Positions 17,468 through 26,735 of a stretch of DNA of 64,000 bases are shown here, in pieces (position 1 is the first letter of the stretch; the number at the start of each line of letters is the position of its first letter). The notes below the pieces were generated by a model. It was not told where the DNA came from and did no database searches. It was given only the letters and a program-made list of their open reading frames with translations. Source of the DNA: Rhizobium sp. RU20A (GTDB taxonomy: Bacteria > Pseudomonadota > Alphaproteobacteria > Rhizobiales > Rhizobiaceae); NCBI RefSeq assembly GCF_900155885.1, contig NZ_FTMB01000001.1, forward strand, positions 682,001-746,000, written 5' to 3'. The position numbers were made by a program, and so were the translations under genes.

Positions 17468-19138
17468 TCAGGCCGCGGCCTGCGCATTGCCGTAGAGCGC
17501 ATCCTTGAAGGGCTGCGGGCCGACGCGGCGGTAGGCGTCGAGGAAGGTTTCATCCTGTGACAGGCGAAGGCCGAGATAGGTATCGACGATCGTCTCGACC
17601 GCATCCGTGACCTTTTCCGGCTCGAAGCCGCGACCGATGATCTCGCCGATCGAGGTGTTCTCGTCGGCCGAGCCGCCGAGCGTGATCTGGTAGAGCTCGG
17701 CGCCCTTCTTCTCCACGCCCAGAAGGCCGATATGGCCGACATGGTGGTGGCCGCAGGCATTGATGCAGCCGGAGATCTTGATCTTCAGCTCGCCGATCTC
17801 CGCCTGCCGCTCGGCGCTGCCGAAGCGATTAGAAATGTCCTGCGCGACCGTGATCGAGCGGGCATTGGCGAGCGCGCAATAGTCGAGCCCCGGACAGGCG
17901 ATGATGTCGGTGATGAGGCCGGCATTGGCGGTGGCGAGCCCCTGGGCGACCAGAGCGCGGTAGACCGCTTCGAGATCGGCGAGCGCCACATGCGGCAGGA
18001 CGAGGTTCTGCTCGTGGCTGACCCGGATTTCGTCGAAGGCATATTCCTCGGCGATATCGGCGACGGCCTCCATCTGCACGTCGGTCGCATCCCCCGGAAT
18101 GCCGCCGATCGGCTTCAGGGAGATCGTCACGCTGCCGTAATCCGGGTGCTTGTGCGGATTGACATTCTGCTGCACCCAGCGGGCAAACTCGGGGTCCGCC
18201 TTCTTCCAGGCGGCAAGGCTCGCCCAGCCCTCGGGGCGCTCGGTCAGATCAGGCGGCGCGAAATAGGCGGCAATGGCCTGCACGTCGGCGTCGGGCAGCT
18301 TGAGCTCCGTGTCCTTCAGATGCACGAATTCGGCCTCGACCTGACGCGTCAGTTCCTCGATTCCCGTTTCATGGACGAGGATCTTGATGCGGGCCTTGTA
18401 CTTGTTGTCGCGCCGGCCATGCAGGTTGTACACGCGCATGATGGCAGTGGTGTAAGAGAGGAGATCCTCTTCCGGCAGGAAGTCGCGGATCTTCTTGGCC
18501 ACCAGTGGCGTGCGCCCCTGCCCGCCCCCGACATAGACCGCAAAGCCGAGGTCACCGGCCGCGTTCTTCTTCAGGTGCAGGCCGATATCGTGGACCTGGA
18601 TGGCGGCGCGATCCCGCTCGGCGCCGGTGACCGCGATCTTGAACTTGCGCGGCAGGAAGGAAAATTCCGGGTGGACCGACGACCACTGGCGCAGGATCTC
18701 GGCGTAAGGACGGGGATCGGCGACCTCGTCGGCGGCGGCGCCGGCGAAATGGTCGGCCGTGACGTTGCGGATGCAGTTACCAGACGTCTGCAGCGCATGC
18801 ATCTCGACGGAGGCGAGTTCATCCAGAATGGCGGGCGTATCCGAGAGGCGCGGCCAGTTGTACTGGATGTTCTGGCGGGTGGTGAAATGGCCGTAGCCGC
18901 GGTCATACTTGCGCGCGATATGGGCGAGCATGCGCATCTGGCGGCTGGACAGCGTGCCATAGGGGATGGCGACGCGCAGCATGTAGGCGTGCAGCTGGAG
19001 ATAGACGCCGTTCATCAGGCGCAGCGGCTTGAAGGCATCCTCGGCCAGCGCGCCCGACAGGCGGCGCTCGACCTGGTCGCGGAACTGGGCCACGCGGGCG
19101 GATACGAAGGCGTGGTCGAATTCGTCGTAGCGATACAT
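17468..19138 (-). CDS. cysI: Sulfite reductase, siroheme/4Fe-4S hemoprotein
   Basis: Reduces sulfite to sulfide with six electrons (556 residues). The family's two repeats are visible: QTSGNCIRNVTADHFAG and ISHxQNLV-like VSHEQNLVLPHVAL. The four Fe-S/siroheme cysteines are CPGLDYC (Cx5C) and the CINAC pair in ISGCINACGHHHVGHIGL. The related ferredoxin-nitrite reductases share these, so sulfite specificity rests mainly on the neighbours cysG (siroheme) and DUF934. No flavoprotein cysJ is nearby; the downstream fpr suggests ferredoxin-linked electron supply. Confidence 0.92.
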   Translation of the reverse strand: MYRYDEFDHAFVSARVAQFRDQVERRLSGALAEDAFKPLRLMNGVYLQLHAYMLRVAIPYGTLSSRQMRMLAHIARKYDRGYGHFTTRQNIQYNWPRLSDTPAILDELASVEMHALQTSGNCIRNVTADHFAGAAADEVADPRPYAEILRQWSSVHPEFSFLPRKFKIAVTGAERDRAAIQVHDIGLHLKKNAAGDLGFAVYVGGGQGRTPLVAKKIRDFLPEEDLLSYTTAIMRVYNLHGRRDNKYKARIKILVHETGIEELTRQVEAEFVHLKDTELKLPDADVQAIAAYFAPPDLTERPEGWASLAAWKKADPEFARWVQQNVNPHKHPDYGSVTISLKPIGGIPGDATDVQMEAVADIAEEYAFDEIRVSHEQNLVLPHVALADLEAVYRALVAQGLATANAGLITDIIACPGLDYCALANARSITVAQDISNRFGSAERQAEIGELKIKISGCINACGHHHVGHIGLLGVEKKGAELYQITLGGSADENTSIGEIIGRGFEPEKVTDAVETIVDTYLGLRLSQDETFLDAYRRVGPQPFKDALYGNAQAAA

Positions 19139-19152
19139 GCTCGGCTCTTTCC

Positions 19153-19464
19153 TCAGGCGGTCTGTTCGGCGTGCAGGCCCTTGTAGCCGGCCGCATAGTC
19201 AATGCTCGGGCCTTCGGCGCGGATGCGCTCGCGAAGGCGAAGCGGGCGAAGAACGCCATCGACCTCTTCGATCTCGATGACGTTGACGTCCACCACCTTG
19301 TTGTCAGCAAAGGCCTGCTTGCCGGCCGCTTCCAGCGCCGTCACGGCTTCGGCATGGCGCGCCACGAAGGCGTCCTGCAATGATTCCGTCCACGCGCCGG
19401 CGGCATTCAGCCAGACGGAAATGCCGTCGGCCAACCGGTTGGCGGTGAGTACCTTGTCGACCAT
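19153..19464 (-). CDS. DUF2849 protein
   Basis: A 103-residue protein typical of the DUF2849 family, always found between siroheme synthase and sulfite reductase in rhizobia. Visible are VLTANRLADGISVWLNAAGAW, DNKVVDVNVIEIEEVDG and the C-terminal IDYAAGYKGLHAE. No catalytic motif is obvious; function unknown, presumably in sulfite reduction. It shares one base with the cysG stop and ends 14 bp before cysI. Confidence 0.88.
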   Translation of the reverse strand: MVDKVLTANRLADGISVWLNAAGAWTESLQDAFVARHAEAVTALEAAGKQAFADNKVVDVNVIEIEEVDGVLRPLRLRERIRAEGPSIDYAAGYKGLHAEQTA

Positions 19465-20972
19465 CAGCGGTGTTCCTCAGTCCTTTGCATCGAAGTCTCG
19501 AATGCGCGTTGTTCGTAGTCGCCGTCCGCCTGCGCCGCAAGGGGCGATACGGGCACGAGGGAGCGCCCGGCAGTCAGAGGCTCTGCCAAGGGCTTTGAAT
19601 GCGTGAAATTGGCGCCGGCCACGGCATCGCCGATGATGACCATGACAGGCCCGGTCAGCTCGTCGCGATGCTGAAGCGCCGGCAGATCGGCGAGCGTGCC
19701 ATGCAGCATGCGCCGGTCGGCGCGGCCGGCATTTTCGACAACGGCGACGGTGGTCTCGGCGGAGACGCCGATCTCCATGAGGCGGCCGGCGACGGAGGCA
19801 GCCACCGTGCGGCCCATGTAGACCGCGACCGTGGCGCCGGAGACGGCAAGGCGGGCCCAGTCCGGCAGGATATCGCCCTTGAGGTCATGGCCGGTGGTGA
19901 AGACGAGCGAGGAGGAGACGCCGCGCAGCGTCGCCGGCAGCTCGAAATCGGCAGCGGCAGCCAAGGCAGACGTGACGCCGGGCACGATCTCGTAGGCGAT
20001 GCCGGCCTCGCGCAGCGCCGCCATTTCCTCGCCGGCGCGGCCGAAGACGAGCGGATCGCCGGCTTTCAGGCGCACGACGCGCTTGCCCTCGCGGCCGAGC
20101 GTGACGAGCAGCTGATTGATCTCGCTCTGCGGCTTGGAATGGCAGCCCTTGCGCTTGCCGACGGAAATGCGCTCGGCATCGCGCCGGCCGAGATCGACCA
20201 CCGCCTGCGGCACCAGCGCATCGAAGAGAATGACATCGGCTTCCATGAGAAGGCGCTGGGCACGCAGCGTCAACAGGTCTTCCGCCCCCGGGCCTGCGCC
20301 GACGAGAAAAACGCGGCCCTCGGCCGGCCCCGAGGCCTTCAGCATGCGGGTTGCGGTGCGGCGCGCGGTGGAGAGATCGCCGGCCGCGACGGCTTCTGCC
20401 ACATCGCCGGTGAAGAACCGCTTCCAGTAGGTGCGGCGCGTATTGCCCTTCGGCAGCAGCACCTCGACGGCGCGGCGATAGGTCTGTGCGAGCTGCGCCA
20501 GACGGCCGAGGGAGGGCGGCAGGATCTGGTCGATGCGGGCGCGGATCATCTGGGCGAGAACCGGCCCCGCCCCTTCCGTGCCGATGGCGACGGCGACCGG
20601 GGCGCGGTTGACGAGGGCGGGAGTGAGGAAATCGCACCAGTCCGGCTGGTCCACCGCATTCGCGGGAATGCCGGCGGCACGCGCCGCACGCACGATGTCG
20701 CGGTCGAAGGCGGCATCGCCCGTGGCGGCGAAAACGAGCGTTGCTCCGGTCACCTGGGAGGATTCGAAAGGCGCGCGGATCGTCTCGATGCCGCGTTCGG
20801 CGAGCAGCGCGGCGTAATCGGCCTCCGGCGCATCAGTAAAGGCGACGATGTGCGCCTCGGTGTTCAGAAGCAGCCGCACCTTCGCAAAGGCCTCGTCGCC
20901 ATTGCCGAACACCGCGACACGCTTGTGCGCGACACGGAAAAAGGCTGGAAAAACGGTGAGACGGTCGGTCAT
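19464..20972 (-). CDS. cysG: Siroheme synthase (trifunctional)
   Basis: Converts uroporphyrinogen III to siroheme, the cofactor of CysI. The N-terminal half is the precorrin-2 dehydrogenase/ferrochelatase (VAVFGNGDEAFAKVRLLL, ATGDAAFDRDIVRAA, NAVDQPDWCDFLTPALV); the C-terminal half is the uroporphyrinogen-III methyltransferase (VGAGPGAEDLLTLRA, GKRKGCHSKPQSEIN, RLKAGDPLVFGRAGEE, EIVPGVTSALAAAA). About 502 residues, slightly longer than E. coli because of an 80-residue tail. Start ATG at 20970-20972 gives MTDRLTVFPAFFRVAHK. The first gene of the cys cluster; a copy of the fpr motif lies 35 bp upstream. Confidence 0.95.
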   Translation of the reverse strand: MTDRLTVFPAFFRVAHKRVAVFGNGDEAFAKVRLLLNTEAHIVAFTDAPEADYAALLAERGIETIRAPFESSQVTGATLVFAATGDAAFDRDIVRAARAAGIPANAVDQPDWCDFLTPALVNRAPVAVAIGTEGAGPVLAQMIRARIDQILPPSLGRLAQLAQTYRRAVEVLLPKGNTRRTYWKRFFTGDVAEAVAAGDLSTARRTATRMLKASGPAEGRVFLVGAGPGAEDLLTLRAQRLLMEADVILFDALVPQAVVDLGRRDAERISVGKRKGCHSKPQSEINQLLVTLGREGKRVVRLKAGDPLVFGRAGEEMAALREAGIAYEIVPGVTSALAAAADFELPATLRGVSSSLVFTTGHDLKGDILPDWARLAVSGATVAVYMGRTVAASVAGRLMEIGVSAETTVAVVENAGRADRRMLHGTLADLPALQHRDELTGPVMVIIGDAVAGANFTHSKPLAEPLTAGRSLVPVSPLAAQADGDYEQRAFETSMQRTEEHR

Positions 20973-21006
20973 CGGCAGAGTACGGCAATCCTGATCAGGG
21001 GTGCGG

Positions 21007-21018
21007 GGAATATCCTTC
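21007..21018. promoter_or_regulatory. Half-conserved copy of the fpr operator motif
   Basis: GGAATATCCTTC, identical to 12 bases within the fpr palindrome, 35 bp upstream of the cysG ATG. The outer part of the palindrome is not conserved here. Possibly the same regulator acts on both. Confidence 0.45.
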
Positions 21019-21250
21019 ATCCGCGGGGCGAAATGAAGGTACGGAAATGCGATTGAACAGTCTCTGACGTATTCTTTTACCAGAAGACGAAGCCAGGGGG
21101 AAAAACGCTCCCCCGTGAACCTGCGTGCCGCCCGCTTTTGCCCGTTTCGCGCAGGTTGCGGTGCATGGCGCGGCCGGGGCCGTTGCCACCCGGCCGGCGA
21201 CACCGCTAAATGGCGACCAGCGCCAATCGTCCGCAGGGAGCCCCGATACG

Positions 21251-21850
21251 ATGACGACCAGCCCCGCCTTCGCCCCTTCAGGTCTCGCCGCCCGCCTGCT
21301 GGATGTGATCGAAAACGACATCCTGCCCCTGACGGAGAAGGGCGTGGCCGCCGGCAACAAGGTGTTCGGCGCCGCGATCCTTAGAAAATCCGATCTCTCG
21401 CTGGTGCTGGCCGAGACCAACAACGAGACGGAGAACCCGCTCTGGCACGGCGAGGTGCACACGCTGAAGCGCTTTTACGAGATGGGCGAGCGGCCCGACA
21501 CCAAGGACCTCGTCTTCCTCTCCACCCACGAGCCCTGCTCCATGTGCCTGTCGGCCATCACCTGGGCAGGCTTTGACAATTTCTACTATTTCTTCAGCCA
21601 CGAGGACAGCCGCGACGCCTTTTCGATCCCGCACGACCTGAAGATCCTGAAAGAGGTGTTCAAGCTGGAGCCGGGGCAGTATGCGCGCAAGAATGCCTAT
21701 TGGGTGTCCGACGCCATCGCCGCGCTGATCGCCGACGCGCCGGATCGTGAGCGCCTTCAGGCCCGCGCCGAAGCGATCCGGGCGCGCTATGCGGCGCTTT
21801 CCGACAGTTACCAGTCGTCCAAGGGCGACAACGACATTCCGCTGAACTGA
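21251..21850 (+). CDS. CMP/dCMP-type nucleoside deaminase family protein
   Basis: A 199-residue zinc hydrolase. Zinc ligands are in WHGEVHTLKRF (His-x-Glu, with Gly in place of the usual Ala of HAE) and in THEPCSMCLSAITWAGF (PCxxC). The C-terminal part (SDSYQSSKGDNDIPLN) and the Phe/Tyr-rich FDNFYYFFSHEDS are not found in ordinary tRNA adenosine deaminases, so the substrate may be different (cytosine, guanine or another base). ATG 21251 starts MTTSPAFAPSG; a 42-residue in-frame upstream extension lacks family features. Divergent from cysG. Confidence 0.82.
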   Translation: MTTSPAFAPSGLAARLLDVIENDILPLTEKGVAAGNKVFGAAILRKSDLSLVLAETNNETENPLWHGEVHTLKRFYEMGERPDTKDLVFLSTHEPCSMCLSAITWAGFDNFYYFFSHEDSRDAFSIPHDLKILKEVFKLEPGQYARKNAYWVSDAIAALIADAPDRERLQARAEAIRARYAALSDSYQSSKGDNDIPLN

Positions 21851-21935
21851 ACTGAGCGGGCTCCTTTTCGCGCAGTGTCCGGACGCAAAACCGATTTGCA
21901 CTTTGGACATGCTGACCACAGACGGACCTTTCCCC

Positions 21936-22805
21936 ATGCAGCCTTCCACCGACATCGCCCGCCTCATCGAGATCATGGCGGCGCTGCGCGACCGCGAGAC
22001 GGGCTGCCCCTGGGACATCGAACAGACATTCGAGACCATCGTGCCCTATACGATCGAGGAAGCCTATGAGGTGGCCGAGGCGGTCGAGACCGGCGACATG
22101 GACGACCTGCGCGACGAACTGGGCGATCTGCTGCTGCAGGTGGTGTTCCATGCCCGCATGGCGGAGGAGGCCGGACAGTTCTCCTTCGGCGATGTCGTCA
22201 CGGCCATCACCACCAAGATGATCCGCCGCCACCCGCATGTCTTCGCCCGCTCCGAGGCCGATACGCCGGAGGCGGTGAAGGCGCAGTGGGCGGCGATCAA
22301 GGCCGAGGAGAAGGCCGAACGCGCCGCCCGCCGGGCCGCACGGGGCATCACCGAGGCCCCCGGCCTGCTGGATAGCGTGCGGCGCGGACCGGTGCTCACC
22401 GAGGCGCTGAAGCTGCAGGAGAAGGCTGCGACGGTCGGCTTCGACTGGTCGGAGGCAGCCCCCATCCTCGACAAGATCGAGGAGGAGATCGGCGAATTGC
22501 GCCAGGCGCTTTCGAGCGGCGAGACCGACAAGGTCAAGGGCGAACTTGGCGACCTCCTCTTCGCCGTCGTCAATATCGGCCGGCATGTTAAGGCCGACCC
22601 CGAAGAGGCGCTTCGCGCGACGAATGCGAAGTTCCGCCGCCGTTTCGGCCATATCGAGCGGGTGCTCTCCGCCAAGGGCGAGGACCTTCCCGCCGCCACG
22701 CTGGAGCGGATGGAGGAGCTGTGGCAGGACGCCAAGCGGCTGGAGCGGGTGGCAGACGGCGAGGTGACGCAGCCGGATGGCGCAGCCCCCTCCGGGCGTG
22801 GATGA
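21936..22805 (+). CDS. mazG: Nucleoside triphosphate pyrophosphohydrolase MazG
   Basis: Hydrolyses NTPs/dNTPs to monophosphates and pyrophosphate, cleaning the pool or modulating (p)ppGpp. Two MazG repeats are visible: GCPWDIEQTFETI...YTIEEAYEVAEAVE, DLRDELGDLLLQVVFHARMAEE, and later IEEEIGELRQAL, KVKGELGDLLFAVVNIGRH, each with the EExxE and DELGDLL metal motifs. The start ATG at 21936 gives MQPSTDIARLIEIMAALR, the family N-terminus; ATG 21909 is also possible. Its stop overlaps the probable start region of the methyltransferase. Confidence 0.94.
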   Translation: MQPSTDIARLIEIMAALRDRETGCPWDIEQTFETIVPYTIEEAYEVAEAVETGDMDDLRDELGDLLLQVVFHARMAEEAGQFSFGDVVTAITTKMIRRHPHVFARSEADTPEAVKAQWAAIKAEEKAERAARRAARGITEAPGLLDSVRRGPVLTEALKLQEKAATVGFDWSEAAPILDKIEEEIGELRQALSSGETDKVKGELGDLLFAVVNIGRHVKADPEEALRATNAKFRRRFGHIERVLSAKGEDLPAATLERMEELWQDAKRLERVADGEVTQPDGAAPSGRG

Positions 22806-22812
22806 GCCGGTG

Positions 22813-23673
22813 ATGCCGCTCGCCCGCCGTCATCCGCTGCTGGCGGCTGCCGTGATCCAGATCGTGGCGCTGCTGGGCGCCCCTGCGCTTCTGGCCGGGT
22901 TGCGCGCGGTCTTTCCACTGGACGTCAGCGTGGGTGGCGCGGCGGACCCCGCCCCATCCCTCTCCCTCCCGCTGTTGATCGCCACGGCCCTTGCGCAGGC
23001 CGCGATCGCTGCCGGGCTGACGCGGCTTGCCGGGCTGCCCGTCTGGTGGATCTGGATCGGCGGCGGTTTTCCGGTCGCTATCTGGCTAACGCTGCTGACC
23101 GCCGGCACCCTGCCCGCCTGGCCCTTTGGGCTCGCCTTCCTGCTGCTTTACCTCGTCTTTTCCAACACGGCGCGGGAGCGCGTGCCGCTCTACCTCACCA
23201 ACCGCGCGACGGCCGAGGCGTTGACGACGCTGATGCGCGAGCGCGGGCTCGTCAGCGCCCTCGACCTCGGCTCCGGCCTCGGCGATGTCGTGCGGGCGCT
23301 CCATGGCGAGGGCCGCACCGCCCGCGGCGTCGAGACGGCGCCCTTCGCCTTTGCGCTGTCGTGGCTGCTGTCGCGTCTGACGGGGCGCGGTTCGATCGCC
23401 AGGGTGAGCCTCTGGGAGACCGATCTCGGGACCACCGATCTCGTCTATGCCTTTCTGTCGCCCGAGCCCATGCCGGCGCTCTTTGCCAAGGCGCGGGCCG
23501 AAATGAAGCCGGGCAGTCTCTTCGTGTCCAACAGTTTTGCCGTGCCGGAGGTTGAGCCCGACGAGGTCTGGGAACTGCAGGACCGGCGCGGGACGCGGCT
23601 TTATCTCTACGGGATGGGTGGGGGACAAGGGTCGGACGATGCATCGCTGAATGCGGCGAATTTGCCGGCGTGA
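22813..23673 (+). CDS. Membrane-anchored SAM-dependent methyltransferase
   Basis: About 286 residues. The N-terminal 120 residues hold four hydrophobic spans; the C-terminal half is a class I methyltransferase fold with motif I ALDLGSGLGDVVRALH (GxGxG-like), ARGVETAPFAFALSW and the acidic TDLVYAFLSPEPM. The catalytic half therefore lies on the cytoplasmic side. Substrate unknown. The start is unsure: ATG 22813, or GTG at 22798/22810; the last would overlap mazG. Probably co-transcribed with mazG. After it comes an 876-bp gene-free tract. Confidence 0.68.
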   Translation: MPLARRHPLLAAAVIQIVALLGAPALLAGLRAVFPLDVSVGGAADPAPSLSLPLLIATALAQAAIAAGLTRLAGLPVWWIWIGGGFPVAIWLTLLTAGTLPAWPFGLAFLLLYLVFSNTARERVPLYLTNRATAEALTTLMRERGLVSALDLGSGLGDVVRALHGEGRTARGVETAPFAFALSWLLSRLTGRGSIARVSLWETDLGTTDLVYAFLSPEPMPALFAKARAEMKPGSLFVSNSFAVPEVEPDEVWELQDRRGTRLYLYGMGGGQGSDDASLNAANLPA

Positions 23674-23730
23674 TCTCGTGTCGCAAGTTTCCTGATCCAG
23701 CCTGTTGGCCGCATTCGCCTCAATGGCTAC

Positions 23731-23917
23731 GCCCCCTCATCCGCCTGCCGGCACCTTCTCCCCGCCGGGGAGAAGAGACGTGTGGCACCGCCTCGCATCT
23801 CTTCTGGTGTTGAGCAGAATAGCGGTTGTCATCTGAGCGTTCGCTGGAGGCTCGGCGCCATCGGCCTGGTCTCTTCTGCCCTCGGGGAGAAGGTGCCGGC
23901 AGGCGGATGAGGGGGCG
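23731..23917. repeat. Long inverted repeat, intergenic element
   Basis: Arms of about 46 bp (23731-23777 and 23871-23917) are nearly perfect complements: both hold CACCTTCTCCCC or its complement and ATCCGCCTGCCGG or its complement. The 92-base spacer shows no gene. The family resembles rhizobial intergenic palindromes and differs from the RIME copies; related GC-rich palindromes lie at 37054-37345. Confidence 0.8.
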
Positions 23918-24492
23918 AAGCCAGCCGCCGCATGCGCCGCGAAAGCGGGGTCCAACCCCCGCAGGTACCCTCCGCACGAACACCCCCGCGCGCAAAACGC
24001 CGGGGTTTCGGTCAGGTCGGACGGGGCGCGCCACCGGCGCGAAAGGATGGTGAAAGGGAAAAGCGCCCGTGGCGCGCCCCGTTCGGCGGTTTTTGTTCGC
24101 AAGCCTGATCGGTAGAACGGAAACCGGCTCGTCCCGGCATATCGTCCGGCGCAAGGGACGCGGCTTTGAAAAACGCCCCAGACGCCGGGTTTTACAGGAC
24201 GGCGGTCTTCCACCCGCCGCCATCGCGTTCCTGTGGCCTTGCGGCCTCCCCGGCAGGATTCATGCAGCCCACCGGTCGATCCTTTCGCGAACCCGAGACC
24301 GGAAGAGCCTGCGTCCCTCCCCTCCGCCTCGCGCCGGCCCCGCCTCGCCGGCACGCCTGCCGGTGCATCCGATGGCGGAGCGAGGACGATGATAGGCTGC
24401 CCGCACCGGACGGGGAAAAAGGGGGAAAACTGCGAAGAAACCGATCAAGACGTCATCTTCGGGCTCGCCCCGGCGACCACACCCCACAACGC
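23918..24492. other. Gene-free tract between methyltransferase and petC
   Basis: About 575 bases without a convincing gene: open frames are short, lack ribosome binding sites and have biased compositions (arginine/proline-rich). The only structure is the hairpin at 24023-24080. The tract may be decayed sequence or hold an unrecognised RNA. Confidence 0.6.
24023..24080. other. Long GC-rich hairpin
   Basis: Arms GGGGCGCGCCACCGGCGC (24023-24040) and its complement with one mismatch (24063-24080) enclose a purine-rich 22-base loop. A T5 run follows about 9 bases after the plus-strand stem, so it could be an RNA terminator or a processed structure. No gene contains it. Confidence 0.6.
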
Positions 24493-24517
24493 AAAAGGCG
24501 GCCCGCAGGCCGCCTTT
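24493..24517 (-). terminator. Intrinsic terminator of the petABC operon
   Basis: AAAGGCGGCC pairs with GGCCGCCTTTT around a short TGC/GG loop, ending in T4 on the minus strand, 33 bp after the petC stop. Confidence 0.85.
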
Positions 24518-24549
24518 CGAACACGTCGGATCATGACCCGAAAACCGGA

Positions 24550-25428
24550 TCAGTGTTCCTTGTTGGCGTAGACCGACTTCTTGGTGAGGTAGATCAGGCC
24601 CGTGAAGATCACGAGGAAGATCAGGACCATGAAGCCGGTGCGCTTGCGGTCCTCGAGGTGCGGCTCGGCAGTCCACATCAGGAAGGCGGAGACGTCACGG
24701 GCGTACTGGTCGACCGTCTGCGGCGCGCCATCGTCATAGGTGACCTGGTCGTCGGAGAGCGGCGGGGCCATGGCGAGCGCGGCGGCATTGGCGAAGTACG
24801 GGTTGAAATGCGTGCCTTCCGCGACCGTCACGCCTTCCGGCGGCTCCTGGTAACCGGTCAGCAGCGAGTGGATATAGTCCGGACCGCCTTCCTGGTACTG
24901 GGTGAAGATGTCGAAGACGAACTGCGGGAAGCCGCGGGTGACGCCGCGTGCCTTGGCGATCAGCGAGAAGTCCGGCGGGGCCGCGCCGTTATTGGCGGCC
25001 GCTGCCGCTTCCACATTCGGGAAGGGCGACGGGAAATGGTCGGACGGAACGGCCTTGCGGGTGAACATCTCACCGTCGGCGTTCGGGCCGTCCTGCACTT
25101 CGTACTCGGCCGCAAACGTCTTCACCTGCGCTTCCGAGTAGCCGAGATGTTCCAGCGTGCGGAAGGTGACGAGGTTCATGGAGTGACAGGCCGAACAGAC
25201 CTCCTTGTAGACCTTCAGGCCGCGCTGCAGCTGGCCCTTGTCATACTTGCCGAACGGGCCGGCAAAGGTCCAGCTCTCCTGCTTCGGCTTCAGAATGGGA
25301 TAGTGGCCAACCTTGGCGGCATGTTCGGTGAGGGCGGCGAGGTCGCCATGCTCCTCGGCGGCCAGAGCCTGGCCGGAGAACCCGGCCAGGGCGGCGATCA
25401 GCACGATGCTCGTGACAAGCTTCTTCAT
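24550..25428 (-). CDS. petC: Cytochrome c1 of the cytochrome bc1 complex
   Basis: The 292-residue c-type cytochrome accepts electrons from the Rieske centre and passes them to soluble cytochrome c. A signal peptide (cleavage after ALAA, about residue 24) precedes the heme site CSACH at 78-82; the axial methionine lies in the AMAPPLSD segment. A C-terminal membrane anchor (FMVLIFLVIFTGLIYLTKKSVY) holds it to the inner membrane. It is a stand-alone gene after petB (21-bp gap), not the fused petBC found in some rhizobia. Confidence 0.95.
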   Translation of the reverse strand: MKKLVTSIVLIAALAGFSGQALAAEEHGDLAALTEHAAKVGHYPILKPKQESWTFAGPFGKYDKGQLQRGLKVYKEVCSACHSMNLVTFRTLEHLGYSEAQVKTFAAEYEVQDGPNADGEMFTRKAVPSDHFPSPFPNVEAAAAANNGAAPPDFSLIAKARGVTRGFPQFVFDIFTQYQEGGPDYIHSLLTGYQEPPEGVTVAEGTHFNPYFANAAALAMAPPLSDDQVTYDDGAPQTVDQYARDVSAFLMWTAEPHLEDRKRTGFMVLIFLVIFTGLIYLTKKSVYANKEH

Positions 25429-25449
25429 CGATGTATTCCTCTCACGCGC

Positions 25450-26721
25450 TCAGGCTTTGGCCGCAGCGGTCTTGCCGCTCTTTTCAAGGACCGATTCGGT
25501 GATCGAGTTCGGGATGCGTTTCGGCGTTTCGAACAGGCCGAGCAGCGGCATGATCACCAGGAAGAAGCCGAAGTAGTAGGCCGTGCCGGTCTGCGACAGC
25601 GTCACGTAGATGCCTTCCGCCGGCATGGCGCCGAGCCAGCCGAGCATGATGGCATTGGCGACGAAGATCCAGAAGAACAGCTTGTACCAGGGACGGTAGA
25701 CGGCCGAGCGGACCTTGGAGGTGTCGAGCCAAGGCAGGAAGAACAGCACGATGATCGCACCGAACATCACGAGAACGCCGCCGAGCTTGCTATCGATCGG
25801 GCCGACATTGAAGGTGATGGCGCGCAGCATGGCGTAGAAGGGCAGGAAGTACCATTCCGGAACGATATGCGCCGGGGTCTTCAGGGGATCGGCCATGATG
25901 TAGTTGTCGGGGTGGCCGAGGTAGTTCGGCATGAAGAAGACGAACCAGGCGTAGACGATCAGGAAGATCGAGATGCCGAGCGCATCCTTCAGCGTCGCAT
26001 AGGGCGTGAAGGGCACGGTGTCGGTCTTGGACTTCACCTCGACGCCGGTCGGGTTTGTCTGGCCGGTAACGTGCAGGGCCCAGATGTGCAGGATCACCAC
26101 GCCGGCGATCATGAAGGGCAGCAGATAGTGCAGCGAGAAGAAGCGGTTGAGCGTCGGCTGGTCAACGGCAAAGCCGCCGAGCAGGAACTGCTGGATGCCC
26201 TCGCCGACCCAGGGGAAGGCCGAGAAGAAGCCGGTGATGACCGTCGCGCCCCAGAAGGACATCTGGCCCCAGGGCAGAACGTAGCCCATGAAGGCGGTCG
26301 CCATCATCAGCAGGAAGATCACCACGCCGAGGATCCAGAGGATCTCGCGCGGCGCCTTGTAGGAGCCGTAGTAGAGGCCGCGGGCAATGTGCAGGTAGAC
26401 GGCAATGAAGAAGAAGGATGCGCCGTTGGCATGCATGTAGCGCAGCAGCCAGCCGTGGTTGACGTCGCGCATGATCTTTTCGACGGAGTTGAAGGCGACC
26501 GTCGTATCGGCGGCATAATGCATGGCGAGCACGACGCCCGTCAGGATCTGCACGATGAGCATCACCGCCAGCATGGCACCGAAGGTGTAGGCATAATTGA
26601 GGTTACGTGGAACCGGATAGGAAACGAAGCTGTCGTGGACGAGACGCGGCAAGGGCATGCGCGAGTCGATCCACTTTTCGATCCCCGTCGACGGCTGGTA
26701 GGTCGAATGATCTGCACTCAT
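25450..26721 (-). CDS. petB: Cytochrome b of the bc1 complex
   Basis: The quinol-oxidising, proton-translocating membrane subunit; about 423 residues with eight expected spans. The four heme histidines lie in [14 protein letters not shown] N-terminal spans ([30 protein letters not shown]) and [21 protein letters not shown]. The Qo-site motifs [12 protein letters not shown] and [15 protein letters not shown] (PEWY) are intact. Start ATG at 26719-26721 (MSADHSTYQ) has a strong GAGGGGGAA ribosome site. The stretch between petA and petB is only 14 bp. Confidence 0.97.
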   Translation of the reverse strand: MSADHSTYQPSTGIEKWIDSRMPLPRLVHDSFVSYPVPRNLNYAYTFGAMLAVMLIVQILTGVVLAMHYAADTTVAFNSVEKIMRDVNHGWLLRYMHANGASFFFIAVYLHIARGLYYGSYKAPREILWILGVVIFLLMMATAFMGYVLPWGQMSFWGATVITGFFSAFPWVGEGIQQFLLGGFAVDQPTLNRFFSLHYLLPFMIAGVVILHIWALHVTGQTNPTGVEVKSKTDTVPFTPYATLKDALGISIFLIVYAWFVFFMPNYLGHPDNYIMADPLKTPAHIVPEWYFLPFYAMLRAITFNVGPIDSKLGGVLVMFGAIIVLFFLPWLDTSKVRSAVYRPWYKLFFWIFVANAIMLGWLGAMPAEGIYVTLSQTGTAYYFGFFLVIMPLLGLFETPKRIPNSITESVLEKSGKTAAAKA

Positions 26722-26735
26722 GAACTGGTTCCCCC

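Noticed and set aside
24069..24392. A 107-codon frame in the gene-free tract
   Set aside because: Arginine/proline-rich, no ribosome site and no domain.
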